Assembly (NCBI RefSeq): GCF_014529705.1
Contig: NZ_JAANIH010000024.1
Span: forward strand, 1-64,000
Reading direction: 5' to 3'
Source: Bradyrhizobium campsiandrae
Lineage (GTDB): Bacteria > Pseudomonadota > Alphaproteobacteria > Rhizobiales > Xanthobacteraceae
Length of the DNA stretch: 64,000 nucleotides
Both the position numbers and the translations under genes were made by a program. The notes below the pieces were generated by a model. That model ran no database searches. It was given only the letters and a program-made list of their open reading frames with translations, and was not told the DNA's origin. Of the stretch, positions 34,261 through 43,500 are shown in pieces. Positions within the stretch are counted from its first letter, which is position 1. Every line of letters starts with the position of its first letter.

Positions 34261-34341
34261 CGTCATTGCGAGCGCAGCGAAGCAATCCAGACTTGTCTCC
34301 ACGGAGGGACTCTGGATTGCTTCGCTACGCTCGCAATGACG
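34261..34341. repeat. Palindromic intergenic repeat, 31-bp arms
   Basis: Arms 34261-34291 and 34311-34341 pair with one mismatch, from CGTCATTGCGAGCGCAGCGA to its complement ending AATGACG. It lies between the convergent anti-sigma and hpnO genes and can form a strong hairpin on either strand. It is of a kind widespread in Bradyrhizobium and Rhodopseudomonas intergenic DNA. Confidence 0.8.
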
Positions 34342-34366
34342 ATTGCCGAGATACCGCGGCAAAAGA

Positions 34367-35758
34367 TCAAGCCGACCTTCTCACCGCGTTGTCCACCAGC
34401 GTCTTGCCGAGCGACCAGATCGCGCCGGGGACCTTGTGGCTGCCGGCGATGACGTCGTCGAACGCCTTCTCGATCCAGTTGCAGTCTTCCTCGGTGATGG
34501 TGAGCGGCGGCAACAGCTTGATGGTGTGGCTGCCGTGGCCGGCGACCTGGGTCAGGATCTTGTGATCCTTGAACAGCGGCACGGTGATGAGCTGGCAGAA
34601 CAGGCCCTTGTTGGCGGCCTCCAGCACGTTCCAGGACGCCCGCAGCCGAAGCGATTTCGGCGGCCCGAACTCGATGCCGATCATCAGGCCCTTGCCGCGG
34701 ACTTCCTTCATCAGCTCGTAGCCCGGCACCATGCGCGTGAGCGCGAGGCGCAGCTCGGCGCCGCGCTTGGCGGCAGCCTCGATCAGCTTCTCGGACTCCA
34801 TGACGTCGAGCGTGGCAATACCCGCAGCCATCGCGAGGTCGTTCTTCGAGAAGGTCGAACCGTGCACGACGGCACGATCCATCTGATTGAAGATCTTGTC
34901 GAAGATGCTCTTGCGCGTCAGCACGGCGCCGACAGGCACATGGCCGCCGGAGAGCGACTTCGACAGCAGCACCATGTCCGGCTCGACGTTCCAGTGCTCG
35001 ACCGCGAGGAAGCGGCCGGTGCGGCCCATGCCGGTCTGGATCTCGTCGGCGACGAACAGCGTGCCGTACTTCTTGCAGAGTGCGGCCGCACCCGGCAGGA
35101 ACTCGTCGGAGGGCATGTTGACGCCCTTGCCCTGGATCGGCTCGACGACGAAAGCGGCGACCTCACGCGAGGCCAGCGCCTTCTCGAGCGCAGCCAGATC
35201 GTTGAACGGAACCGCGGTGCAGCCCGGCAGCAGCGGCTCGAAGCCGGTACGGAAATTCGAATCCCCGGTGAGGGACAGCGCGCCATAGGTCAGGCCGTGA
35301 TAGCCGTGGGAGCAATAGACGATACCGGGACGGCCGGTGGCGCCCCGCGCGAACTTGATCGCGGCCTCGACGCATTCCGCTCCCGAATTGGCAAAAAAGG
35401 CCTTGTCGAGATAAGGCACGTATTTCAACAGCCGCTCGGCGAGCACGCCGGCCAGCGTCGAGACGTCAAACTGGACCAGATTGGGCAGGTCGGCATCAAG
35501 CACGCTTTTCAGCGCCTCGCGCATGACCGGATGATTGCGCCCGATCGCAAACACGCCAAAACCGGACAAGAGGTCGAGATAACGCGCGCCCTCGCGGTCG
35601 TAGAGGTACTGCCCCTGCCCCTTCTGAAAGCCGACGTCGTAGCCGATGGTCTTGAGAACCCGGACGAACTGCTCGTTCAGGTACCGATTATGCAGGGTGC
35701 TGCGCTGGGCCTGGCGGTCCGCGAACAGCTGGGACATGTCTGGATTTGGACTGTTCAT
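34367..35758 (-). CDS. hpnO: HpnO, hopanoid biosynthesis aminotransferase
   Basis: This 463-residue class III PLP aminotransferase matches HpnO, which converts ribosylhopane-derived side chains to aminobacteriohopanetriol. It shows LDLLSGFGVFAIGRNHPVMR near residue 70, FFANSGAECVEAAIKFARGA near 130, VEPIQGKGVN near 205 and the PLP lysine Lys267 in LLSKSLSGGHVPVGAVL. The start ATG 35758 matches the family N-terminus. It runs leftward, with the convergent anti-sigma operon downstream and hpnN beyond the DUF2147 gene. An ornithine/acetylornithine aminotransferase is the alternative on sequence alone; the context favours HpnO. Confidence 0.9.
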   Translation of the reverse strand: MNSPNPDMSQLFADRQAQRSTLHNRYLNEQFVRVLKTIGYDVGFQKGQGQYLYDREGARYLDLLSGFGVFAIGRNHPVMREALKSVLDADLPNLVQFDVSTLAGVLAERLLKYVPYLDKAFFANSGAECVEAAIKFARGATGRPGIVYCSHGYHGLTYGALSLTGDSNFRTGFEPLLPGCTAVPFNDLAALEKALASREVAAFVVEPIQGKGVNMPSDEFLPGAAALCKKYGTLFVADEIQTGMGRTGRFLAVEHWNVEPDMVLLSKSLSGGHVPVGAVLTRKSIFDKIFNQMDRAVVHGSTFSKNDLAMAAGIATLDVMESEKLIEAAAKRGAELRLALTRMVPGYELMKEVRGKGLMIGIEFGPPKSLRLRASWNVLEAANKGLFCQLITVPLFKDHKILTQVAGHGSHTIKLLPPLTITEEDCNWIEKAFDDVIAGSHKVPGAIWSLGKTLVDNAVRRSA

Positions 35759-35900
35759 CCGCTACATACTTCGGTTGAGGGCCGCTTCGTCAACTGAAAA
35801 CGGTCAGCAAACGGAAAAGGATCTGTGCGGCCTTTTGCCCTTTTTCGGACCATCTTCGCAAGCACAGCTTTAGACCATGTTGCACTGCCGAGGAACACAT

Positions 35901-36530
35901 ATGCGTTTGGCCATTTACACCGGAATAATACTGGCAGGTTACGCCGGCCTTACACCGGCGCTTGCCGCCGATCCCACGGGAGACTGGCGGGTCGCCGATG
36001 GCGTCGCCAATATCCGTGTCGCCCAATGCAATGGGAGCATGTGGGGCGCGGTTTCCTGGGAAAAGCAGCCGGGCGGCCGCGACGAGAACAACCCGGATGT
36101 CTCAAAAAAGAACAGGCCCACACTGGGCATGGCGACCCTGATCAACATGAAGAAGGTGTCCGGCGCCGAGCAATGGGAAGGTCAGGTCTACAACGCCAAG
36201 GATGGTCAGATGTATAGCGCGACCATCACGCCCACTGGCACCGATCAGCTCGAGATCAAGGGCTGCGTGCTGGGCTTCCTGTGCGGCGGAGAGACCTGGA
36301 CCCGCGTCGGTCCGCCGATCCCCCCGAGCACTGCCAACGCCATGGCCAAGAGCGCGCCAAAAACCACCGGAACGGCGCCCAAGGCGGCACCCGCGCCGGC
36401 TGCCGCAGCACCTGTGCCGACGGCGGTCGCTCCGAAGAGTGCCACCGCGGCCAAGCCCGGTCAGAAAGGCGCCGCCGACCCCGTCGGCGATATCTGCCTA
36501 CTGCCTGAGATTGCGGGGTTTGCCCATTAG
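35901..36530 (+). CDS. Exported DUF2147-family protein
   Basis: This 209-residue protein has a signal peptide (MRLAIYTGIILAGYAGLTPA then LAA). The DUF2147 domain, residues about 24-125, has the usual DPTGDWRVADGVANIRVAQC opening and the closing LEIKGCVLGFLCGGETWTRV. An Ala/Pro/Lys-rich tail follows (TAPKAAPAPAAAAPVPTAVA). Function of the family is unknown. The start ATG 35901 follows GAGG. Its last 11 codons overlap the 3' end of convergent hpnN by 33 bp, so the two genes share coding DNA on opposite strands. It diverges from hpnO. A role in the hopanoid-rich envelope is possible from position only. Confidence 0.82.
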   Translation: MRLAIYTGIILAGYAGLTPALAADPTGDWRVADGVANIRVAQCNGSMWGAVSWEKQPGGRDENNPDVSKKNRPTLGMATLINMKKVSGAEQWEGQVYNAKDGQMYSATITPTGTDQLEIKGCVLGFLCGGETWTRVGPPIPPSTANAMAKSAPKTTGTAPKAAPAPAAAAPVPTAVAPKSATAAKPGQKGAADPVGDICLLPEIAGFAH

Positions 36531-39086
36531 GGCGGGCTGGAACAGCAGCACTGCGGCAAGCGTCGTCACCAGCGAGAGTGCGAGCAGCTTGCCCATGCTG
36601 GATGTGCCCGGATGGCTGGACAGCCACAGGCTGCCGAAAGCGGTGGCCGTGGTCAGTGCGCTGAAAAAGATCGCACGCGTCAGGCTGGTCTGAAGCAGAT
36701 TCGTCCTGCCGGAGCGCCAGGCCACGACATAATAGATCTTGAAGGCAACGCCGACGCCGAGCAGCAGCGGGAATGCGACGATGTTGGCGAAGTTGAGCGG
36801 CAGGCCGATCAGCACGCAGATTTCGAGCGTCACCGCGCCCGCAACCAGAAGCGGCACCAGCGTCATCAGCACGTCGACGATGCGGCGCAGTGTGATCCAC
36901 AGCAACAGGCCGATCACCAGCAGCGCATAGATGCCTGCATGGATGAACGCGTTCACCACGGTGTCGCCGGACTTCAGGATCGAAACCGGACCGCCGATCG
37001 CGGTCGGTTCGGCCTCGAGCACGGCTGCCGCGAACTTGCGCAAGGTATCGTTGTCGTTGGGATCGCCCTTCGGCTGAGCCTCGACGCGGATGATGCCGTC
37101 CTTGCTTTTCCAGGCGCTGACGAGGTCGGGCGGCAATGATTTAAGCGTGACCGGCTCGGCCTGCATCGCGTTCCTGAGCTGGTCGAACACGATCTTCATC
37201 GGCGTCACGAACACGTCCTGCGCCCTGTTGCGGGTCGCCTCATCGGAGTTGGCGAGCTTCTCCAGCGCGTCCGCAAGGCGGCGCGAGGCGACCGCGCCCG
37301 GCCCGTTGGCGTCACCTGCGGTGCGGCGGAGATTGTCGACCGAGGATTTCAGCGACTCGACGTTTTCCTGATCCGACGGCGCCGCGTCGACCTGATCCGG
37401 GTTCAGCGCGGGGTTCAGGATCTTGGCGCCCTGCGCGATCAGCTTCAGCTTCGGCTGCTGGTCCTCAGGCACGAAACTGTCCAGCGACATCACCCGCAGC
37501 ACCTCCGGCACCTTCTCGAGCTTCGCCTCGACCTGCCTGGCCTGCTCTTCCGACCTGGTCATCACGTTGATGGCATTGGCGCCGGTGTTCGGATCCTTGC
37601 GCAGGTCGAGGAAGGTCGCGATCGATTCGGCCTTCGGGTTGCGCAGATTCATCGGATTGAAGTCGAACTTCATGAAGTAGAGCAGCGGCAGGCCCGCGAC
37701 CGCGAGCAGCAGCGTGCCGCCGACGACCAGCACACGGTGCGTCTCCAGGAAATGATCGAGCGGCGCCAGGAAGGCGTAGCCAACCGGCTCCACCTCGCCG
37801 GGCGGGTTCAAAAGCTTCAAGAGGGCCGGCAGGACCGTGATCGAGGACAGGAAGGCCACCAGCATGCCGACACCGGCGATCTGGCCGAGCTCCGAGATGC
37901 CCTTGTATGCGGTCGGCAGGAAGCAAAGAAAGCCCGCCGCGGTCGCCATCGCCGCGAGCGACAACGGCACCGCCGAGCGTTTTGCCGCGAGCACCAGCGC
38001 ACCGGTGAGATCGTCGTGCTTGTATCGCTCCGAGCGGTAGCGGACGCTGTACTGGATGCCGAAATCGACGCCGAGGCCGACGAACAGCACCGCGAAGGCG
38101 ATCGACAGGAGATTGAGCGAGCCGACCATCATCAGGCCCGCAGCGGTCGTGATCGCCAGGCCGACGAAGAGATTGACGAACACCGCAAAGATGATCTTCG
38201 CGGAATGCAGCGCGAGCCACAGGATCACGAGCACGACGAGCACAGTGCCGACGCCGTTGACGACGGCGCCTTCCTGGACGGTGGCGTATTCCTCGTTGGC
38301 GATCGGAACCGGTCCCGTCAGCCGCACGCGCGCCTGATATTTCGTCGCGAAATCGAGATCGAGCGCAGCCTTGCGGATCGCGTCGGTCGCGCCCTTGCCG
38401 GGCTCCAGCGCGTTGTAATCAAGGATCGGCTTGAACTCGATGAAGGCCCGCTTGTCCGAATCCTTCAGAGGTTCGTCGCTGACGAGCTCGCGCCAGGAGA
38501 AGCTGGCATTGCCCTTGTTGAGCACGGTCTCGACCGTCTGCGCGATCTGGTTGAACGGCCGCTCGGTGTTGTCGAGCTTGACTTGGCCGCGCTTGACGCC
38601 GGCAAGCCCGGTCTCGAGCGCGCCGGTGAGGCCGCGGATCGAGGGATCGCCGGCCATGATCTCGATCAGGGGCGCTGCGGATTCGAACTGGCCGGTGATC
38701 TTGCCGACTTCCTCGGTCGGCAGGAACAACAGGCCGTTCTTCTCGAAGAACTCGCCGGTGCCGAGCTGCTGGATCGACTGGAATTCGGTCTTGTTGTCCT
38801 TCAGCCTGGCAAAGAGCGCATCGGCAGCCGCGGTCGCCATCTCCGGAGTCCTGGCCTCGACAACGGCGAGAATCGTGGCGTCGCGGTCGAAGGCGCGGTC
38901 GAATTGCTGGTCGCGCTGACGCCAGTCCAGATTCTGGGCAATCAGCGAATTGATGTCGGTGTTGATGGCGAAGTGCCGGGACGTGTAATAGCCCGCCCCC
39001 ACCGCCAGCAGGAGCCCGAGAACGACGACGAGGGAGGCAAACCGGGTACAGGCCCTGACGATGGCAACGACTACGCTCTGCAGCAC
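36498..39086 (-). CDS. hpnN: HpnN, hopanoid RND/MMPL-type transporter
   Basis: This 862-residue inner-membrane transporter moves hopanoids to the outer membrane in related bacteria. It has two repeats, each a membrane helix, a periplasmic domain and five more helices. The first helix is FASLVVVLGLLLAVGAGYYT. The first sterol-sensing-like bundle has LLSIAFAVLFVGLGVDFGIQ and YSVRYRSER near residue 330; the second has IVAFPLLLGVGVAFKIYYVV near 800. The proton-relay Asp is in VGLGVDFGIQ; the second repeat has no Asp there, reading GVAFKIYY. The 3' end overlaps the DUF2147 gene. The 457-bp gap to ispH holds the divergent promoters. Confidence 0.92.
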   Translation of the reverse strand: MLQSVVVAIVRACTRFASLVVVLGLLLAVGAGYYTSRHFAINTDINSLIAQNLDWRQRDQQFDRAFDRDATILAVVEARTPEMATAAADALFARLKDNKTEFQSIQQLGTGEFFEKNGLLFLPTEEVGKITGQFESAAPLIEIMAGDPSIRGLTGALETGLAGVKRGQVKLDNTERPFNQIAQTVETVLNKGNASFSWRELVSDEPLKDSDKRAFIEFKPILDYNALEPGKGATDAIRKAALDLDFATKYQARVRLTGPVPIANEEYATVQEGAVVNGVGTVLVVLVILWLALHSAKIIFAVFVNLFVGLAITTAAGLMMVGSLNLLSIAFAVLFVGLGVDFGIQYSVRYRSERYKHDDLTGALVLAAKRSAVPLSLAAMATAAGFLCFLPTAYKGISELGQIAGVGMLVAFLSSITVLPALLKLLNPPGEVEPVGYAFLAPLDHFLETHRVLVVGGTLLLAVAGLPLLYFMKFDFNPMNLRNPKAESIATFLDLRKDPNTGANAINVMTRSEEQARQVEAKLEKVPEVLRVMSLDSFVPEDQQPKLKLIAQGAKILNPALNPDQVDAAPSDQENVESLKSSVDNLRRTAGDANGPGAVASRRLADALEKLANSDEATRNRAQDVFVTPMKIVFDQLRNAMQAEPVTLKSLPPDLVSAWKSKDGIIRVEAQPKGDPNDNDTLRKFAAAVLEAEPTAIGGPVSILKSGDTVVNAFIHAGIYALLVIGLLLWITLRRIVDVLMTLVPLLVAGAVTLEICVLIGLPLNFANIVAFPLLLGVGVAFKIYYVVAWRSGRTNLLQTSLTRAIFFSALTTATAFGSLWLSSHPGTSSMGKLLALSLVTTLAAVLLFQPALMGKPRNLRQ

Positions 39087-39543
39087 ATCTTTTCTTTCTG
39101 GTGTTAACAGCTTGCCGGAAACGCCCGCTGTTTAGCGGAGTTCCCGGGCGAAACCTATTGCCGTTTTGGGTCGTTCCCGCCGGAACAAGGTTCGAGGTAA
39201 ACGGCGAAAGAGCTTGGCAAAATCATGCGGGGCGGCCGGTATTGCCGCCGAGTTGAGGCGGCAAAGTGACGAAGGGGTGAGCAGGGAAATCGGCGTCTTG
39301 CGCGCCAGATGTGCTGTATTATAATACCTGCAATCAACCCGACGCGGACCTGCGGCTCGTTCCAACCTTTCCTTGTCGCCGATTTTTTGACACAAAGTGC
39401 TGTGCCTGCATGCGTCGGGGCCCGGAGGGGGTGGTCGGTTACCCGCGGTCGCGAACCAATGGTGCGGATATTGCAAATGCGCCCGTATCGGGGTGCCGCC
39501 GGGACAATTGAGCGATTGGTGCAACTTGCGTGATGGGCGTCCA
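39087..39543. other. 457-bp intergenic region between hpnN and ispH
   Basis: This holds the divergent promoters of the hpnN and ispH-hpnH genes. A candidate rightward sigma-70-like promoter and a 12-bp perfect palindrome (GTATTATAATAC, 39316-39327) lie near its middle. They would leave a leader of about 210 nt before ispH. GC-rich complementary stretches occur (GGCGGC/GCCGCC near 39232 and 39258). I saw no open frame with a supportable start and no known riboswitch motif. Confidence 0.5.
39298..39325 (+). promoter_or_regulatory. Candidate promoter for ispH-hpnH
   Basis: TTGCGC (39298-39303), a 16-nt spacer and a perfect TATAAT (39320-39325). The -10 lies inside the palindrome GTATTATAATAC, so a dimeric regulator could cover it. 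This is a motif match by eye only. Confidence 0.45.
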
Positions 39544-40470
39544 ATGGAAGTTTATCTAGCGCAGCCGCGCGGCTTTTGTGCCGGCGTGGTGCGCGCGATC
39601 GAGATCGTGGAGCGGGCGCTGGAGAAATACGGCCCTCCGGTCTACGTGCGCCACGAGATCGTGCATAACAAATACGTCGTCGAGAGCCTGAAGAACAAAG
39701 GCGCGATCTTTGTCGAGGAGCTGTCCGAGGTTCCGCCGAAGGCCGTCACCGTTTTCAGCGCCCATGGGGTTGCCCGCAGCGTCGAGGAGGAGGCTGCGGC
39801 CCGCGACCTTCCGGTGCTGAATGCCACCTGCCCGCTGGTCACGAAAGTTCACAATCAGGGGAAGCGCTACATCACCAAGGGCCGGACCCTGATCCTGATC
39901 GGCCACGCCGGCCACCCCGAGGTCGAGGGCACGATGGGCCAGGTTCCAGGTCCCGTTCTGCTGGTTCAGAGTGTCGACGAGGCCAAGGCGCTGACGCTGC
40001 CGGCCGATACGCCAGTGGCCTACATCACCCAGACCACCCTGTCGGTCGACGACACCAGGGGCATTATTGAGGCCCTTCAAGCCAAATTTACAGATATTCA
40101 AGGCCCAGACATCCGGGATATCTGCTATGCGACACAGAACCGCCAATCTGCGGTAAGGGACTTGAGCAAGCTGGTCGACGTGATCTTGGTGGTGGGCGCT
40201 GCCAATAGCTCGAACTCGAACCGGCTCCGCGAAATCGGCACTGAGGCCGGCGTCGCGAGTTATCTGATCGCCGATGGAAGCGAGCTCAATCCGGAGTGGT
40301 TGAAGGGTGCGAGGACCGTCGGCCTCACGGCCGGCGCCTCGGCGCCCGAGGTGCTGGTGGATGACGTGATCGAAGCGCTGCGGCGGATCGGACCGGTGAC
40401 GGTCTCGGTGCTCCCGGGCCGCGAGGAAAACATCGAATTCAGGCTTCCGGCCGAGCTGGCTGCAAGCTGA
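39544..40470 (+). CDS. ispH: IspH, 4-hydroxy-3-methylbut-2-enyl diphosphate reductase
   Basis: This 308-residue [4Fe-4S] enzyme catalyses the last step of the MEP pathway, making IPP and DMAPP. The three cluster cysteines are Cys12 (PRGFCAGVVRAIE), Cys96 (NATCPLVTKVH) and Cys194 (ICYATQNRQ). HGVARSVEEEA and GHAGHPEVEGTMGQ carry the substrate His residues, and TQTTLSVDDT is conserved. The start ATG 39544 gives the family N-terminus MEVYLAQPRGFCAGV. It precedes hpnH by 35 bp, so isoprenoid supply and hopanoid side-chain synthesis are probably cotranscribed. Confidence 0.96.
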   Translation: MEVYLAQPRGFCAGVVRAIEIVERALEKYGPPVYVRHEIVHNKYVVESLKNKGAIFVEELSEVPPKAVTVFSAHGVARSVEEEAAARDLPVLNATCPLVTKVHNQGKRYITKGRTLILIGHAGHPEVEGTMGQVPGPVLLVQSVDEAKALTLPADTPVAYITQTTLSVDDTRGIIEALQAKFTDIQGPDIRDICYATQNRQSAVRDLSKLVDVILVVGAANSSNSNRLREIGTEAGVASYLIADGSELNPEWLKGARTVGLTAGASAPEVLVDDVIEALRRIGPVTVSVLPGREENIEFRLPAELAAS

Positions 40471-40505
40471 CCTACCCGAATTTCAAGCCCAGAAAGAAAC
40501 GTGTA

Positions 40506-41666
40506 ATGGCAATCCCCTTCTTCAAGGAAATGCGTATCGGCGGCTATTTGCTCAAGCAGAAACTGCTTGGCCGCAAACGCTATCCGCTCGTGCTGATGCT
40601 GGAGCCGCTGTTCCGCTGCAACCTCGCCTGCGTCGGCTGCGGCAAGATCGACTATCCGGATGCGATCCTCAACCGCCGCATGACCGCACAGGAATGCTGG
40701 GACGCGGCCGACGAATGCGGCGCGCCGATGGTTGCCATTCCCGGCGGCGAGCCGCTGATTCACAAGGAGATCGGCGAGATCGTGCGCGGCCTCGTCGCGC
40801 GCAAGAAGTTCGTCTCGCTCTGCACCAACGCGCTGCTGCTCGAGAAGAAGCTCGACCTGTTCGAGCCCTCGCCGTACCTGTTCTTCTCGGTGCATCTCGA
40901 CGGCCTGCGTGACCACCACGACAAGGCGGTGTCGCAAGTTGGCGTGTTCGACCGCGCCGTCTCCGCGATCAAGGCGGCGAAGGCGCGCGGCTTCACCGTC
41001 AACGTCAATGCCACCATCTTCGACGGCCACCCCGCCGAGGAGATCGCCAAGTTCCTCGACCTCACCGTCGAACTCGGTGTCGGCGTCTCGATGTCGCCCG
41101 GCTACGCCTATGAGCGCGCGCCGGACCAGGAGCACTTCCTCAACCGCACCAAGACCAAGAAGCTGTTCCGCGACGTCTTTGCTCTGGGCAAGGGCAAGAA
41201 GTGGAATTTCATGCATTCCGGCCTGTTCCTCGACTTCCTCGCCGGCAACCAGGAATACGAGTGCACGCCGTGGGGCATGCCCGCGCGCAACATTTTTGGT
41301 TGGCAGAAGCCCTGCTACCTCCTGGGTGAAGGCTACGCAAAGACCTTCAAGGAGCTGATGGACACCACCGACTGGGAGACCTACGGCACCGGCAAGTACG
41401 AGAAGTGCGCCGACTGTATGGCCCATTGCGGCTACGAGCCGACGGCGGCGACCGCCGCCCTCAACAACCCGCTGAAGGCGATGTGGGTGTCGCTGCGCGG
41501 CATCAAGACCACGGGTCCGATGGCGCCGGAGATCGACATGTCGAAGCAGCGCCCGGCGCAGTACATCTTCTCGGAGCAGGTCCAGAAGAAGCTCTCCGAG
41601 ATCCGCAAGGACGAAGCCGAGGCGGCCGCGGCGAAGGCCGCGCGAAAGGCTTCGACGGCGGCGTAA
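40506..41666 (+). CDS. hpnH: HpnH, adenosyl-hopene transferase (radical SAM)
   Basis: This 386-residue radical SAM enzyme attaches the 5'-deoxyadenosyl group to diploptene to give adenosylhopane, the first step of side-chain extension. The N-terminus MAIPFFKEMRIGGYLLKQKL is diagnostic. The cluster motif is CNLACVGCGK (Cys38, Cys42, Cys45), with the GGEPL motif (AIPGGEPLIH) near residue 80 and a C-terminal extension containing CADCMAHCGYEPTAA. It lies directly after ispH. Its product is the substrate of HpnG, encoded 9 kb away. Confidence 0.96.
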   Translation: MAIPFFKEMRIGGYLLKQKLLGRKRYPLVLMLEPLFRCNLACVGCGKIDYPDAILNRRMTAQECWDAADECGAPMVAIPGGEPLIHKEIGEIVRGLVARKKFVSLCTNALLLEKKLDLFEPSPYLFFSVHLDGLRDHHDKAVSQVGVFDRAVSAIKAAKARGFTVNVNATIFDGHPAEEIAKFLDLTVELGVGVSMSPGYAYERAPDQEHFLNRTKTKKLFRDVFALGKGKKWNFMHSGLFLDFLAGNQEYECTPWGMPARNIFGWQKPCYLLGEGYAKTFKELMDTTDWETYGTGKYEKCADCMAHCGYEPTAATAALNNPLKAMWVSLRGIKTTGPMAPEIDMSKQRPAQYIFSEQVQKKLSEIRKDEAEAAAAKAARKASTAA

Positions 41667-41692
41667 GCGCACGCGCACGCACGAACGAAAAG

Positions 41693-41722
41693 GCCCGGTC
41701 GCCGATGGCGACCGGGCTTTTT
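41693..41722. terminator. Rho-independent terminator after hpnH
   Basis: A perfect 11-bp stem GCCCGGTCGCC/GGCGACCGGGC with loop GAT (41693-41717) is followed by TTTTT and preceded by AAAA. It is bidirectional, so it can also stop leftward copD transcripts. The stem sequence is almost the same as that of the terminator after hpnG at 50856. Confidence 0.92.
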
Positions 41723-41837
41723 GTTTTGTCCGCTCAATCGCAACGCTGTCGTCGCCAACCGCGATGATGCGTTCGGCCACGGTCAGACGTCCTGGGCGGT
41801 GAGGCCGGATCAATACGGCGGATAAGAAACCAGGCGT

Positions 41838-43493
41838 TCAGGCTTCGCGGTAGTCCAGGAGGATCAGCCCGACCAGAACGAAAGCGACGGGCCAGATCCA
41901 GGCCGCGACCCGGTGGACCCGACCATCGAGACGCAATTCGAGCCAGCGCGCCCAGCCCGCGGCGACGCCGCACAACGCAAGCGGGGTATGACTCATCTCG
42001 ATCAGAAGCTGATCCTTGATGTTGGCGATCGCGTGGGAATGCGTGAGCAGCAGGGCGCCGCCAAGCGCCGTCGTCAAGGGAAACACCAGCGCCGCCGGGC
42101 CCGCATTGCTGCCGCGCAGCCGGACGCGCCATTCGAACAGGCCGAACACGGCAATGAGCAGCACGAAGATGCGATGCTGTGCCACCTCCGGATCGCGAAA
42201 CGACTCGAAGAAGCCGGCCGGCCCGAGCGGCCAGGCCTGTTCGTCGGCGCGGAAGAACAGGAAGGCGGCCATCCCGAGAAAGAGCAGCGGCCAGTGCCTT
42301 GCCCAGCGGCCCCAGCGAAAATGCTCGATCAGCGCCAGCAGCCCGATCAGCACCACGAAAACGCCGGCCCAGTGATGATTGTACTCCGACCAGGCGATGT
42401 CCTCGGCATTGCGCGGAAGGATCGTACCCTCGCCGGGAATGTAGGCGGCCTGTGCGCTTGCACGCCCGGCGTCGGCCAGGGTGATCTTCGCCTGGAGCTG
42501 CGCAACGGTGAGCTTGTCGTAATCCGGACTTGTCAGGCGCGGCAGCGATTGCGGGATGGCGCGCTCGACGATCTCCTGCCAGTTCAGGCGATCGTGGGCG
42601 AGATCGACGCCGGGCGGCAGTGACGTGAGGGACGCAGCCGCCAGGAGAACGGTGAGGCCGATGCCGATCTCGACCTCGGCGAAGCGCTTCAGGCGCAGGA
42701 TCGGCGTCGAGGGGTCGCGGCGCAGCCGCTCGACGAGGAAATAGTTGCCGGCGCCGAGCGTCAGCAACATCAAGAGCAGCCCGACCTTTGCCAAGGTCAT
42801 GACGCCATAAGCGGTGCCGTAGATCGCGTCGATGGAGCCGATGTAGTTGATAGCCATGACCAGGCCGCCTGCAACGATCGCCGCGACTGCGGCCATGGAC
42901 ATCAACGAATAGCGCCGTGCGATGAGACGCCAGTCGTCGGCGGCCTTGCAGCCGTTCAACGCGATGAGGAAATAAGGAAGACCTCCGATCCAGACGGACG
43001 CCCCCAGCATGTGGCCCGCGTCGGACAGCAACAGCGGCCAGCGCAAATCCGGCCGGCTGGCCGCATGTGTCAGTCGGGTCTGCATGGCGAGCGCGAGCAG
43101 GGAGAGCGCAAGAAGAGCCGCCGAACGCACCCTGTGTGCGGGTCCGTTCACCAGAACAGCGAGGCCCAATGCGCAAGCCGCAATGACCAGATCTGCCCGG
43201 CCGAAATCGGCACTGACCGCTTCGCTCCAAGGCAACTGGAGTGTGCCGACCAGCGCGGCTGCGTCGAGGGCCAGCGAGGCGATGGTGAGGAGCGCCCATG
43301 CAAAGGCGCTGAACCTCAGCAGCGTCCGGCATCTTTCCTCGATCACGAGGCCGCCGACGGAGAGCTTTGGCTGCAACGGCCCCCACAGCAACATCTGAAA
43401 GGCAAGACCGCCAAGCGTGAAGGACTGCGCGATCAGGGTCAGGCCCCGCAGGACCACCGACAGATAGCCGAAGATGTCGAGAAACAGATACAA
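41838..43493 (-). CDS. copD: CopD-domain copper resistance/uptake membrane protein
   Basis: This 551-residue polytopic membrane protein has about 12-14 hydrophobic segments. The CopD-like core spans roughly residues 90-240, with His and Met residues in LLSDAGHMLGASVWIGGLPY and RYSLMSMAAVAAIVAGG. A C-terminal extra membrane region (WSEYNHHWAGVFVVLIGLLA, HRIFVLLIAVFGLFEW, LTHSHAIANIKDQLLIEMSH) is richer in His than plain CopD. CopD works with CopC to move copper across the inner membrane. It is 7 bp downstream of copC, so the two form an operon. The length exceeds plain CopD (about 300), so it is a two-part member of the family. Confidence 0.85.
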   Translation of the reverse strand: MYLFLDIFGYLSVVLRGLTLIAQSFTLGGLAFQMLLWGPLQPKLSVGGLVIEERCRTLLRFSAFAWALLTIASLALDAAALVGTLQLPWSEAVSADFGRADLVIAACALGLAVLVNGPAHRVRSAALLALSLLALAMQTRLTHAASRPDLRWPLLLSDAGHMLGASVWIGGLPYFLIALNGCKAADDWRLIARRYSLMSMAAVAAIVAGGLVMAINYIGSIDAIYGTAYGVMTLAKVGLLLMLLTLGAGNYFLVERLRRDPSTPILRLKRFAEVEIGIGLTVLLAAASLTSLPPGVDLAHDRLNWQEIVERAIPQSLPRLTSPDYDKLTVAQLQAKITLADAGRASAQAAYIPGEGTILPRNAEDIAWSEYNHHWAGVFVVLIGLLALIEHFRWGRWARHWPLLFLGMAAFLFFRADEQAWPLGPAGFFESFRDPEVAQHRIFVLLIAVFGLFEWRVRLRGSNAGPAALVFPLTTALGGALLLTHSHAIANIKDQLLIEMSHTPLALCGVAAGWARWLELRLDGRVHRVAAWIWPVAFVLVGLILLDYREA

Positions 43494-43500
43494 GGCAGTG

